A stretch of 24,378 nucleotides of DNA from HGM11788 sp964654945 (GCA_964654945.1 CAZZLN010000026.1:1-24378); one strand, 5' to 3'; positions 1 to 6,837 are shown, counted from the first letter of the stretch. Numbers and translations are program-made. Notes: generated from the sequence alone by a model not told the origin.

Positions 1-210
1 TTAAGCTATGATGACCGAGATGCAGGCGATGAGCGGTCATTTAAAATATACGGTGACGGTAAGCTTCTCTATTCTTCTCCTGTTTTTACGGGAGGCGTTA
101 AACCCGAAGCCTTTAATGTGGACGTAACAGGCGTTCTTAATTTGAAAATTGAAGTTGAAAATGGTTATGCTAAATGGTTACAAATTTACGATGCGGGTTT
201 TTATCAGTAA
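1..210 (+). CDS. C-terminal end of an NPCBM-type carbohydrate-binding protein (partial)
   Basis: The frame is open from the first base of the window and ends in TAA at 208-210, so about 69 C-terminal residues of a longer protein are visible. They include FKIYGDGKLLYSSP, then a TGGVKPEAFNVDVTG stretch and NLKIEVE. This is the pattern I associate with the NPCBM (novel putative carbohydrate-binding module) fold often found at the ends of extracellular glycosidases and other surface proteins of gut Firmicutes. The catalytic part, signal peptide and start lie outside the window, so the enzyme class is unknown. A good terminator follows at once. The family call rests on motif memory and is moderately sure. 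Confidence 0.7.
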   Translation, partial: LSYDDRDAGDERSFKIYGDGKLLYSSPVFTGGVKPEAFNVDVTGVLNLKIEVENGYAKWLQIYDAGFYQ

Positions 211-232
211 GTATTAATTTTTAAACTAAAAG

Positions 233-255
233 GCACTTCTTCGGAGGTGCTTTTT
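233..255 (+). terminator. Rho-independent terminator of the NPCBM gene
   Basis: A 7-bp stem GCACTTC/GAGGTGC (one G-U pair) is closed by a TTCG tetraloop and followed by TTTTT. It begins 22 bases after the stop codon. Confidence 0.85.
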
Positions 256-274
256 CTATGCTCGGAGGTGAGTT

Positions 275-376
275 ATGACAACCGTTAAAATTTTATTTTC
301 TTATAACAACAATAAAAAGTCCTGTCGTATTGCTGCGCAATACTGCTCGACTAGGGATATGCGGGGGACTGCTTAG
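275..376 (+). CDS. Possible 33-residue small protein of unknown function
   Basis: An ATG at 275 lies six bases after a strong GGAGGTG ribosome binding site (264-270) and opens a 33-codon frame ending in TAG. The peptide is basic and has two cysteines (KKSCRIAAQYCSTRDMRG). I do not recognise it. Its middle is encoded by a small inverted repeat, GTATTGC-TGC-GCAATAC (327-343), the kind of hairpin seen in dispersed intergenic repeats, so the frame may be an accident of a repeat rather than a gene. The good ribosome binding site is the main argument for translation. Confidence 0.3.
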   Translation: MTTVKILFSYNNNKKSCRIAAQYCSTRDMRGTA

Positions 377-380
377 ATTA

Positions 381-669
381 TAATTGTAAGTGCAACACTT
401 TATAAAAATAAATATGGACTTCATACAACTGTTAATTACCCATTATATACACAAGTCTTGTATACATAGTGCGTAAATTAATTTTTAGTATAAAATAAAG
501 TTTATCACAACAAAAAACACCGAAGGTTTATATGCAATACTGTTATAATTTTACACTAAAAAAATGAATTTGTATAGCAAAAAATTTAAAAAATGGCTAC
601 AGTATTTGTTAAAGTGTAATCAATCTTTGACACTTTAACAGATTCAAGTGAAATAATTAAAAAATTTCC
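381..669. other. AT-rich intergenic region with an 11-bp inverted repeat
   Basis: No gene is apparent. The clearest structure is a perfect 11-bp inverted repeat TGTTAAAGTGT (607-617) / ACACTTTAACA (630-640) with a 12-base spacer, ending 29 bases before the thrS -35 box. It is not followed by a T run, so it does not look like a terminator. A weaker near-palindrome surrounds CACAAGTCTTGT near 449-460. Confidence 0.5.
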
Positions 670-697
670 TTGACTTTAATTGTGAAGATGGTATAAT
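670..697 (+). promoter_or_regulatory. Promoter of the T-box/thrS transcript
   Basis: TTGACT (670-675) and a perfect TATAAT (692-697) are separated by 16 bases. Transcription would start near 704, just before the T-box stem I. Confidence 0.8.
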
Positions 698-715
698 TAA
701 TTTATATTAAAAAAT

Positions 716-945
716 GTTGATGAGGACAGTAGCTTTTGCTCAGCCTTTCAGAGAGGAATGTGTATTCTGCAATCATTCTATGGCGGCTTTGGTGAAAACC
801 ACCTCTGAGTGGCTTTAATACAGCTCGGATAACCCCGTTAAAGGTTAATTAAGTGGGATTTATTTATAGATATAAAAACTACAGATAAATTCAATAGGGT
901 GGAATCACGGTAACTCGTCCCTTACAGGACTTGCTGCCGTTTTTT
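716..945 (+). promoter_or_regulatory. T-box riboswitch (tRNA-Thr sensing) controlling thrS
   Basis: T-box leaders bind uncharged tRNA and switch from terminator to antiterminator. Visible elements are AGTA of the specifier-loop motif (728-731), the GAGAG bulge (751-755), the T-box AGGGTGGAATCACGG (896-910), and a terminator hairpin (907-940) followed by a T run. AGGG (896-899) can instead pair with CCCT (919-922) to form the antiterminator. The acceptor-binding bases are TGGA (900-903), which fits a tRNA with discriminator U, as is usual for tRNA-Thr in this group, and not tRNA-Tyr (A73). The specifier strand reads TTTAATACAGCTC (814-826): ACA at 820-822 is a Thr codon, although strict alignment to the usual GAA-XXX-A pattern would put TAC there. 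Confidence 0.93.
907..945 (+). terminator. T-box regulated terminator
   Basis: The arms 907-920 and 927-940 pair at ACGGTA/TGCCGT and GTCC/GGAC with a few central mismatches, then TTTTTT follows. The 5' arm overlaps the T-box sequence, which makes it mutually exclusive with the antiterminator. Confidence 0.85.
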
Positions 946-980
946 ATTTTAATACAATTTTAAGAAAAGGAGATACAAAA

Positions 981-2891
981 ATGAGTGTTAATGTAACATT
1001 AAAAGACGGTACATCAAAGGCTTATGAAAATGGCACAACTATTCTTGACATTGCAAAGGATTTAAGCGAAGGACTTGCCAGAAATGCCTGCTGCGGTAAA
1101 ATCAACGGTGAGGTGGTTGATTTAAGAGAAGCAGTAAATTCAGACTGTGAAGTTGAAATCTGCACATTTGACAGTGAAGACGGCAAAAAAGCATTCAGAC
1201 ATACTGCATCTCACATTCTTGCTCAGGCAGTTAAGAGATTATATCCTGAAGCTAAGTTAGCCATAGGACCATCAACTAATGACGGTTTCTACTATGATTT
1301 TGATGATATAATGTTTAATCCTGAAGATTTTGAAAAAATCGAAAATGAAATGAAAAAAATCGTTAAGGAAAATCTTCCTATTGAAAGATTTGAGCTTCCC
1401 AGGGCAGAAGCTATAAAGTTTATGGAAGAAAAAGGAGAGCCATACAAGGTAGAGCTTATTAATGATTTACCAAAGGATGCCGTTATTTCTTTCTATAAGC
1501 AGGGTGAATTTACAGACCTTTGTGCAGGGCCTCATCTTATGAGTACTAAGCCATGTAAGGCTATTAAGATTATGAGTGTTGCAGGTGCTTACTGGAGAGG
1601 CAGTGAAAAAAACAAGATGCTTGTTCGTTTATATGCCACTGCTTTTACAAAGGCTTCTGATCTTGAAGCTTATATAAATATGCTTGAAGAAGCTAAAAAA
1701 CGTGACCATAGAAAATTAGGCAAGGAATTAGGTCTTTTCTGTATTCTTGATGAAGGTCCCGGTTTTCCGTTTTTCCTTCCAAAGGGTATGGTGTTAAAAA
1801 ATACACTTCTTGATTATTGGAGAGAAATTCATAAAAAAGCCGGCTATGTTGAAATACAGACTCCTATGATGCTTAACAGACAATTATGGGAAAGGTCAGG
1901 TCACTGGGAGCACTATAAGGAAAATATGTATACTACTAAGATTGACGATGTAGACTTTGCCATTAAGCCTATGAACTGTCCCGGCGGTATGCTTGTATAT
2001 ATGCAGGAGCCTCATTCTTACAGAGATTTGCCTATAAGAGCAGGCGAAATCGGTCTTGTTCACAGGCATGAAAAAAGCGGTGCATTACATGGTCTTATGA
2101 GAGTACGCTGTTTTTCACAGGATGATGCACATATATTTATGACACCTGATCAGATTAAGGATGAAATTAAGGGTGTAGTTGCTCTTATTGATGAGGTTTA
2201 TACTTTATTTGGTTTTGACTATCATATTGAACTTTCTACACGCCCTGAAGATTCTATGGGTTCTGACGAAGATTGGGAAAGAGCTACAGATGGTCTTAGA
2301 GGTGCTCTTGATGAACTTGGCAGAGATTATGTTGTTAATGAGGGCGATGGTGCTTTCTATGGCCCTAAGATTGACTTTCATCTTGAAGATTCTCTTGGAA
2401 GAACATGGCAGTGTGGTACTATTCAGCTTGATATGCAGTTACCTGAAAGATTTCAGCTTGAATATACTGACAAAGACGGATCTAAAAAACGTCCTGTTAT
2501 GATTCACAGAGTATGCTTTGGTTCTATTGAAAGATTTATTGGTATATTAATTGAGCATTTTGCAGGTCATTTCCCAACATGGCTTGCTCCTGTACAGGTT
2601 AAGCTTCTTCCTATTTCTGATAAGTATGCTGATTATGCTGAAAAAGTTCAGGCTGCTTTTGAGGCCGAGGGTATCAGAATTGAAACTGACCACAGAGCTG
2701 AAAAGATTGGCTATAAGATTAGAGAAGCAAGAAATGAAAGAGTGCCTTATATTGTTGTTGTTGGTGAAAAGGAAGCTGAAAGCAATACTCTTTCTGTAAG
2801 ATGCAAGGGTGAAGATTTAGGCTCTTATTCAATTGATGATTTTTTAAATGAACTTAAAGCAGAAATTAAAAATAAAACTAAAAGATGGTAA
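981..2891 (+). CDS. thrS: Threonyl-tRNA synthetase
   Basis: This cytoplasmic class II synthetase charges tRNA-Thr with threonine and edits mis-charged serine. The 636-residue protein has the full family architecture: an N-terminal TGS domain (about 1-61), the editing domain starting with the zinc-like HTASH motif near residue 73, the catalytic core (about 240-530) and a C-terminal anticodon-binding domain. The three zinc ligands that select threonine are present: Cys333 in MNCPGG, His384 in DDAHIF and His509 in MIHRVCFGS. Motif 2 is the HRHEKSGALHG segment starting at 361. The ATG has an AAAAGGAGA ribosome binding site about eight bases upstream and follows the T-box leader, so expression should rise when tRNA-Thr is uncharged. 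Length and motifs are normal; assignment is secure. Confidence 0.99.
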   Translation: MSVNVTLKDGTSKAYENGTTILDIAKDLSEGLARNACCGKINGEVVDLREAVNSDCEVEICTFDSEDGKKAFRHTASHILAQAVKRLYPEAKLAIGPSTNDGFYYDFDDIMFNPEDFEKIENEMKKIVKENLPIERFELPRAEAIKFMEEKGEPYKVELINDLPKDAVISFYKQGEFTDLCAGPHLMSTKPCKAIKIMSVAGAYWRGSEKNKMLVRLYATAFTKASDLEAYINMLEEAKKRDHRKLGKELGLFCILDEGPGFPFFLPKGMVLKNTLLDYWREIHKKAGYVEIQTPMMLNRQLWERSGHWEHYKENMYTTKIDDVDFAIKPMNCPGGMLVYMQEPHSYRDLPIRAGEIGLVHRHEKSGALHGLMRVRCFSQDDAHIFMTPDQIKDEIKGVVALIDEVYTLFGFDYHIELSTRPEDSMGSDEDWERATDGLRGALDELGRDYVVNEGDGAFYGPKIDFHLEDSLGRTWQCGTIQLDMQLPERFQLEYTDKDGSKKRPVMIHRVCFGSIERFIGILIEHFAGHFPTWLAPVQVKLLPISDKYADYAEKVQAAFEAEGIRIETDHRAEKIGYKIREARNERVPYIVVVGEKEAESNTLSVRCKGEDLGSYSIDDFLNELKAEIKNKTKRW

Positions 2892-2898
2892 TATTAAG

Positions 2899-2969
2899 GA
2901 GCTGTCCCATTAAGTCCCAAAAAGAAAAGACTCAAACCTTTTAATGTGTCCCTGTCAAGCAGACAGCTC
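2899..2969. repeat. MITE-like inverted-repeat element downstream of thrS
   Basis: The ends are perfect 8-bp inverted repeats, GAGCTGTC (2899-2906) and GACAGCTC (2962-2969). Inside them CATTAA and TTAATG also pair, so the 71 bases can fold into one imperfect hairpin. There is no coding capacity. The left end is similar to the reverse complement of 21270-21298, so this may be a small non-autonomous element or IS-end family. No clear target duplication is seen. Confidence 0.5.
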
Positions 2970-3006
2970 AAAAAAACAAAAAAAGTTTAAAAATTCAAGC
3001 TTTATA

Positions 3007-3043
3007 AAATTCCGCCAATGCTGCCGCAGCATTGGCGGAATTT
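3007..3043 (+). terminator. Strong terminator hairpin downstream of thrS
   Basis: A perfect 17-bp stem AAATTCCGCCAATGCTG with a CCG loop is followed by TTTTT (overlapping the stem end). It is about 115 bases after the thrS stop and is the first convincing terminator for that gene. The GC-rich core resembles dispersed intergenic hairpins, and it may also work on the minus strand. Confidence 0.7.
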
Positions 3044-3117
3044 TTCACGCTGCCGCAATAGAATAATATTCCGTCGGTGTTATGCAATTTAGTTTGAGCT
3101 GATAGGGCTGCGTTAGC

Positions 3118-3168
3118 AGCTCTTGGTTATGAGTGCGTAGCAATAGCGGAGTACGAATATCCTTGACT
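3118..3168. repeat. 51-bp direct repeat, copy 1
   Basis: The segment beginning AGCTCTTGGTTATGAGTGCG and ending ATATCCTTGACT is identical over 51 bases to 3455-3505. The two copies bracket the IS3-type remnant and a hairpin. Confidence 0.85.
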
Positions 3169-3223
3169 GGCAGTCGTAAGTCCTTTCTGTGACAAAAAAC
3201 GTCTGAGATAATACGCTCGGATT

Positions 3224-3331
3224 TCAGAATACACCGAAGCCTTTCGTATGAGTTGTGGGATTGAGCTTCACTGCTTCATCAAAGTTTTCAAACACAAGCT
3301 GATTATTGTTCCTTGTTACAATGCTGTAACT
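3224..3331 (-). pseudogene. Fragment of an IS3-family (IS150-like) transposase OrfB
   Basis: On the minus strand an open stretch of about 35 codons with no start reads SYSIVTRNNNQLVFENFDEAVKLNP (split here as SYSIVTRNNN and QLVFENFDEAVKLNP). This matches the NNQLVFDTFDxAxxxNP segment that precedes the HSDRGxQYT catalytic motif in IS150-type OrfB proteins. In this copy the catalytic motif is lost: the frame continues for a few unrelated residues to TGA at 3224-3226. It is a short, dead remnant. The family call is from motif memory. Confidence 0.55.
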
Positions 3332-3375
3332 TTAGTTTTTTGATGTATTTCTTATTTTTGTGACCTTTTTATTGA

Positions 3376-3440
3376 CATAAAAAATCCCCATAGTGCAGTC
3401 TTAAATTTTTGCTTTTTCAAGTGTCTGCTCTATGGGGATT
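3376..3440 (-). terminator. Terminator hairpin for the DUF975 gene
   Basis: The 16-base arms 3383-3398 and 3425-3440 (AATCCCCATAGTGCAG / CTGCTCTATGGGGATT) pair with one mismatch. On the minus strand the stem is followed by TTTTTTATG, so it can terminate transcription coming from the DUF975 gene. The arms also resemble IS3-type ends, so the terminator may derive from an insertion element. Confidence 0.6.
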
Positions 3441-3454
3441 ATATTATTTGCGAT

Positions 3455-3505
3455 AGCTCTTGGTTATGAGTGCGTAGCAATAGCGGAGTACGAATATCCT
3501 TGACT
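3455..3505. repeat. 51-bp direct repeat, copy 2
   Basis: Identical to 3118-3168. It ends four bases before the stop codon of the DUF975 gene. Confidence 0.85.
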
Positions 3506-3509
3506 TTTA

Positions 3510-4118
3510 TTATTTAATACTATCATAGAATTTAGCAAATGTAATAGTTATATATGGTGCTGTGTATATACCAACAATACCAAATGTGATTACAGTAAGC
3601 AATATCCATGGAATAAATGAAAGAATTAAAACGAACAAGTCTGCTTTATGACCTTTCATAATTTTCCAGCTTTCTTTAATTGCTGCCCAGAAACCATTTT
3701 CGATATTATCTCTGTAGCACATTGAAGACATAGCTAAACCTAAAGATACAATTATACCAGGGATAATAATTAATATTAAACCAATGCCTGTAAATAAATC
3801 AACTAAAAATGATAATATGAAAACAGGCACAAATTTTACAAATGCCAGTTTAAATTCAGCAACGTTATCCATACCTCTTGAAGCAGATAATGCCCACCAG
3901 GTATAACCTGTGGTAATTAATGTAGTCAAAACTGAAAGAATAAATGAAATAAGGGCATCAGTTGCAGACATACCGCTTGATGGCTCTACAATACTTGCAA
4001 TACCTGATATTATACCTAAAACAATCAGATACACAATAGTAATTAAATATGGATTTTTATTACAGTTTCGCATACTTTCCTTTGCACTTGCTTTTAGCTC
4101 TGCTCTTGTTTTGGTCAT
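3510..4118 (-). CDS. DUF975-family integral membrane protein
   Basis: The 202-residue protein has a basic N-terminus (MTKTRAELKASAKESMRNCN) followed by several hydrophobic stretches, roughly 25-45, 55-75, 100-135 and 160-190, so it is a multi-span membrane protein. The opening R-x-x-LK-x-x-AK pattern and the layout are those of the DUF975 family, whose function is unknown. The ATG is preceded by AAAGGGGGT. It has its own promoter in the gap after the MATE gene and a terminator-like hairpin downstream. There is no evidence that it works with the MATE exporter beyond being its neighbour. Family is fairly sure; role unknown. Confidence 0.8.
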   Translation of the reverse strand: MTKTRAELKASAKESMRNCNKNPYLITIVYLIVLGIISGIASIVEPSSGMSATDALISFILSVLTTLITTGYTWWALSASRGMDNVAEFKLAFVKFVPVFILSFLVDLFTGIGLILIIIPGIIVSLGLAMSSMCYRDNIENGFWAAIKESWKIMKGHKADLFVLILSFIPWILLTVITFGIVGIYTAPYITITFAKFYDSIK

Positions 4119-4194
4119 ATGAATACCCCCTTTATGATGTGTAATGCAGCTAACTAAAAATAAGTAAATTACATTATTTTGTTAATGTATTTTT

Positions 4195-4223
4195 ATATTA
4201 GCATATTTTGTCGTATTTGTAAA
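4195..4223 (-). promoter_or_regulatory. Promoter of the DUF975 gene
   Basis: On the minus strand TTTACA (4218-4223) and TAATAT (4195-4200) are spaced by 17 bases. The leader holds a 7-bp inverted repeat TACATTA/TAATGTA (4170-4189) that could be an operator or a weak hairpin. Confidence 0.6.
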
Positions 4224-4226
4224 GCA

Positions 4227-5567
4227 TTATTTCGACAATTCTCTATTTACCGGTATTATGAGAATAACACCTGCAATAAATGATACTATATCGGCTACAG
4301 GCTGAGCAGTTTCAACACCTGTAAGACCAAGTAAATATGTGAGAATAACTATACATGGTATAAACACAAGCCCTTGTCTTGCCATAGAAAGTATTGTTGC
4401 TCTCACAGGTTTTCTTATAGTCTGCAAAAGCATATTTGAAAGTATTACAAAACCTCCCAGAGGAAGTGTTACACTCTGATATCTAAGTGCGGCAGCACCG
4501 ATTTCCCACACAAGTTCATTGCTTTTTTCAAAAAGCATAATTGCCGAATTGGCATTTACAAACATAGCTGCACCAACTATAATAAGAAATATAATTGATG
4601 TTTTTACACAAAACCAATATGCTTTTTTTACTCTGTTATAAAGCTTAGCACCATAGTTAAATCCGCACACAGGCTGAAACCCCTGTCCAAAGCCTATAAC
4701 TGCTGAATTGCAGAACATATTTATTCTTGAAACAACACTCATTGCAGCAATAGCCTCATCACCGAAAGGACCTGCTGTATGATTAAGGCATATTGTGGCA
4801 AAGCTTGCAAGTCCCTGTCTTGCAAGAGATGGAACGCCATTTATAAAAATCTCAGTATAGGTTGAAGCCTTAAAGCTTAATCTTGAAAGCTTAATTCTTA
4901 AATTTGAGCCTCTGGTTGTACCTATCAAAAGAAGGAAAAGGCTTATAAACTGACTTATGGCAGTTGCAGCAGCAGCACCGGCTATACCCATATTAAAACC
5001 AAAAATAAGTATAGGGTCAAGTATTGCATTTATTATACCTCCTGTTGCTATACCGACCATTGCATATAATGCACTGCCCTGAAATCTGAGCTGGTTGTTT
5101 AAAACAAGAGATGAACACATAAATGGTGCTCCAATAGATATAATTTCAAGATATTTTGAAGCATAAGGTCTTATTGTAGGTGTTGCACCGAGCAAATCAA
5201 CAATTTCATTGCTGAATATTAATCCTATAATAAGAAGAATGACACCCATAACAAATGCTGATACAAAGCCTGATGCTACCATAATTTCAGCATCTTTTAT
5301 TCTTTTATCCCCTAAAGCTCTTGATACATAATTACCGGAACCTTGTCCAAATAAAAATCCAAGTGCCTGAATAATAGCCATATATGAAAAAACTATACCT
5401 ACTGCACCTGTTGAGCTTGTGTTTATTTTGCTTACAAAATAGCTGTCAGCCATATTGTAAATTGAGGTTATAAGCATTGATATTATAGTCGGAATTGCAA
5501 GCCTGCATATTAATTTTTCTACAGGTTCCTCTGTCATTTGTTTAAATTTTGTTTGTTGTTGCTCCAT
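4227..5567 (-). CDS. MATE-family multidrug/toxin efflux transporter
   Basis: The 446-residue protein is highly hydrophobic with about 12 predicted membrane segments in two similar halves, the architecture of MATE exporters, which expel cationic drugs or metabolites using Na+ or H+ gradients. Typical features are the N-terminal helix PVEKLICRLAIPTIISMLI, the SIYNMADSYFVS segment and the GFGQGFQPVCGFNYGA loop in the second half, as in the DinF/NorM-like Clostridial branch. The ATG has an AAAGGAG site 11 bases upstream and a very good promoter. It is transcribed away from the abrB-like gene, 162 bases between start codons, so that regulator may influence it. The substrate cannot be told from sequence. 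Confidence 0.93.
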   Translation of the reverse strand: MEQQQTKFKQMTEEPVEKLICRLAIPTIISMLITSIYNMADSYFVSKINTSSTGAVGIVFSYMAIIQALGFLFGQGSGNYVSRALGDKRIKDAEIMVASGFVSAFVMGVILLIIGLIFSNEIVDLLGATPTIRPYASKYLEIISIGAPFMCSSLVLNNQLRFQGSALYAMVGIATGGIINAILDPILIFGFNMGIAGAAAATAISQFISLFLLLIGTTRGSNLRIKLSRLSFKASTYTEIFINGVPSLARQGLASFATICLNHTAGPFGDEAIAAMSVVSRINMFCNSAVIGFGQGFQPVCGFNYGAKLYNRVKKAYWFCVKTSIIFLIIVGAAMFVNANSAIMLFEKSNELVWEIGAAALRYQSVTLPLGGFVILSNMLLQTIRKPVRATILSMARQGLVFIPCIVILTYLLGLTGVETAQPVADIVSFIAGVILIIPVNRELSK

Positions 5568-5593
5568 ATTTTTTTAAACTCCTTTATATAAAA

Positions 5594-5622
5594 AGTATAA
5601 CACTAAACTTCTAAAATTTCAA
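5594..5622 (-). promoter_or_regulatory. Promoter of the MATE transporter gene
   Basis: On the minus strand TTGAAA (5617-5622) and TATACT (5594-5599) are separated by exactly 17 bases. Confidence 0.75.
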
Positions 5623-5668
5623 ATAAATATACTAAAAAATGACATTTCAAAAAAATATTTTTTATTTA

Positions 5669-5697
5669 TTGACAAATTTTACCAAATTTGCTAAAAT
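5669..5697 (+). promoter_or_regulatory. Promoter of the abrB-like gene with an operator-like inverted repeat
   Basis: A perfect TTGACA (5669-5674) and TAAAAT (5692-5697) are 17 bases apart. The spacer carries a perfect inverted repeat CAAATTT-TACC-AAATTTG (5673-5690), a plausible repressor site, perhaps for AbrB autoregulation. Confidence 0.8.
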
Positions 5698-5729
5698 AAT
5701 ATCAAAGTTGAAAAAGGAGGTAATTCTGT

Positions 5730-6038
5730 ATGAAATCAACAGGTATAGTTAGAAAGGTAGATCAGCTTGGCAGATTTGTTCTTCCAAGTGAGCTTAGAAA
5801 CAGTCTTGGTATTAAAGATGATGCCTTAGAGGTGTTTACAAGTGGAGATATGATTGTACTAAAAAAATATGCACCATCAGATATTTTTACAGGAGAGATG
5901 AATGATTTAATTGAATACAGAGGAAAGAAAGTTTCTAAAAACACTATTAAAGAGCTTTGCAGAATAGCCGGTTTTAAAATTATTGAAGAAAAACAGTATA
6001 ATGTTAATAATGAATTTGATATTGATGTTGAATTATAA
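5730..6038 (+). CDS. AbrB-family transition-state transcriptional regulator
   Basis: The 102-residue protein begins MKSTGIVRKVDQLGRFVLPS, nearly identical in pattern to the DNA-binding swapped-hairpin domain of Bacillus AbrB (about residues 1-50: GIVRKVD-LGR-V-P-ELR-LGI, then a short strand IVLKKY). The C-terminal half (KKVSKNTIKELCRIAGF) should be the oligomerisation part. AbrB proteins repress stationary-phase and sporulation genes in growing cells, consistent with a spore former (spoIIID lies elsewhere in the window). The ribosome binding site AAAGGAGGT is ideal. The gene has its own promoter and a terminator shared with convergent rnc. Targets unknown; autoregulation and control of the divergent MATE gene are inferences. 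Confidence 0.92.
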   Translation: MKSTGIVRKVDQLGRFVLPSELRNSLGIKDDALEVFTSGDMIVLKKYAPSDIFTGEMNDLIEYRGKKVSKNTIKELCRIAGFKIIEEKQYNVNNEFDIDVEL

Positions 6039-6060
6039 AAGACGGTTAAAACCGCCTTTT
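6037..6060. terminator. Bidirectional terminator between abrB and rnc
   Basis: The arms AAAAGACGGTT and AACCGCCTTTT (one mismatch, loop AA) give a hairpin with A and T runs on both sides. It overlaps the abrB stop codon and lies five bases past the rnc stop on the other strand. Confidence 0.85.
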
Positions 6061-6065
6061 ATATT

Positions 6066-6728
6066 TTAGAGCGCCTTTAGTTTATTAATTGCATCCATAG
6101 CAGCATTTTGTTCTGCCTCTTTTTTGCTGTGACCGGTTCCCCTTCCAAGAGCCTTTCCTCCATGGCTTACCTGGGCAATAAAGCTTTTGTTGTGTGCAGG
6201 GCCTGACTCGCCTATAATATTATATTCAATAATTTCAGTAGAATTTTTCTGAAGCATTTCCTGTAATGAGGTTTTGGAATCAAGTATTTTAACTGAAGAT
6301 ACAGTGTTTTTAATTTCCGGAATAAGTATATTAAGTATAAATTTTCTTGCAGGCTCTATTCCGCCGTCAAGATAAATTGCTCCTATTACTGCCTCCATAG
6401 CATCAGCTATAATTGATGCTCTTTCTCTTCCTCCCGTATGCTTTTCACCTTTGCCAAGGAGAAGCTCATCGTTTAATTTAAGCTCTTTTCCTTTTTTTGC
6501 AAGCATTGTTTCACACACAACATTTGCTCTTATTTTAGTTAAATTTCCCTCAGGAAGATTGGGAAATGTATTATAAAGATATTCCGCTGTCACAAAGCCA
6601 AGTATTGAATCTCCCAGAAATTCAAGTCTTTCATTACATTCAAGACCCTTATGCTCATTAACATATGAGCTGTGAGAAAGGGCAGTGGTAAGCAGATTTT
6701 TGTTTTTAAACTGATAATCTATATTCAT
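6066..6728 (-). CDS. rnc: Ribonuclease III
   Basis: This double-strand-specific endoribonuclease matures rRNA and trims structured mRNAs. The 220-residue protein has the RNase III signature ERLEFLGDS (33-41). The metal-binding residues E36, D40, D109 and E112 (in ADAMEAVIGA) are all present. The C-terminal third (about 145-218) is a double-stranded-RNA-binding domain with the GPAHNKSF and KKEAEQNAA hallmarks. The ATG follows GAAAGGA. It lies alone between the abrB terminator and acpP; unlike in many Clostridia it is not directly co-transcribed with plsX, because acpP and its terminator come between. Its leader forms a long hairpin that could be its own substrate. Confidence 0.98.
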   Translation of the reverse strand: MNIDYQFKNKNLLTTALSHSSYVNEHKGLECNERLEFLGDSILGFVTAEYLYNTFPNLPEGNLTKIRANVVCETMLAKKGKELKLNDELLLGKGEKHTGGRERASIIADAMEAVIGAIYLDGGIEPARKFILNILIPEIKNTVSSVKILDSKTSLQEMLQKNSTEIIEYNIIGESGPAHNKSFIAQVSHGGKALGRGTGHSKKEAEQNAAMDAINKLKAL

Positions 6729-6742
6729 AGTATTCCTTTCTG

Positions 6743-6793
6743 AAATACACTTAATTAATAGTTCTGGTTCAGATTTATTAATTAAATGTATTT
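6743..6793 (-). promoter_or_regulatory. Long stem-loop in the rnc leader, candidate RNase III self-cleavage site
   Basis: The arms 6743-6760 and 6776-6793 pair over 18 bases (AAATACAYTTAATTAATA) with one imperfect pair that is G-U in the minus-strand RNA. The 15-base loop contains TCTG-AAC-CAGA, adding a 4-bp cap. The hairpin ends seven bases before the AAAGGA ribosome binding site. Self-cleavage is an inference by analogy with rnc autoregulation in E. coli and Streptomyces. Confidence 0.6.
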
Positions 6794-6805
6794 TCTTATG
6801 TTGCT

Positions 6806-6837
6806 TCTAAAAATTGGGCAAAACAATAATTTTTAGA
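6806..6837 (-). promoter_or_regulatory. Second hairpin at the 5' end of the rnc transcript
   Basis: TCTAAAAATT and AATTTTTAGA form a perfect 10-bp stem around a 12-base loop. It would sit at the very start of a transcript from the promoter at 6844-6873, where such stems often protect mRNA. No T run follows on the minus strand. Confidence 0.45.

Noticed and set aside
801..803. ACC as the T-box specifier codon
   Set aside because: It lies in the distal part of stem I near the apical pairing GGTGAAAACCACC, not opposite the AGTA motif where the specifier loop is expected.
2179..2799. Hydrophobic open frames inside thrS in another frame
   Set aside because: They lie wholly within the secure thrS gene, have no ribosome binding sites and show low-complexity Leu/Ile-rich composition typical of shadow frames.
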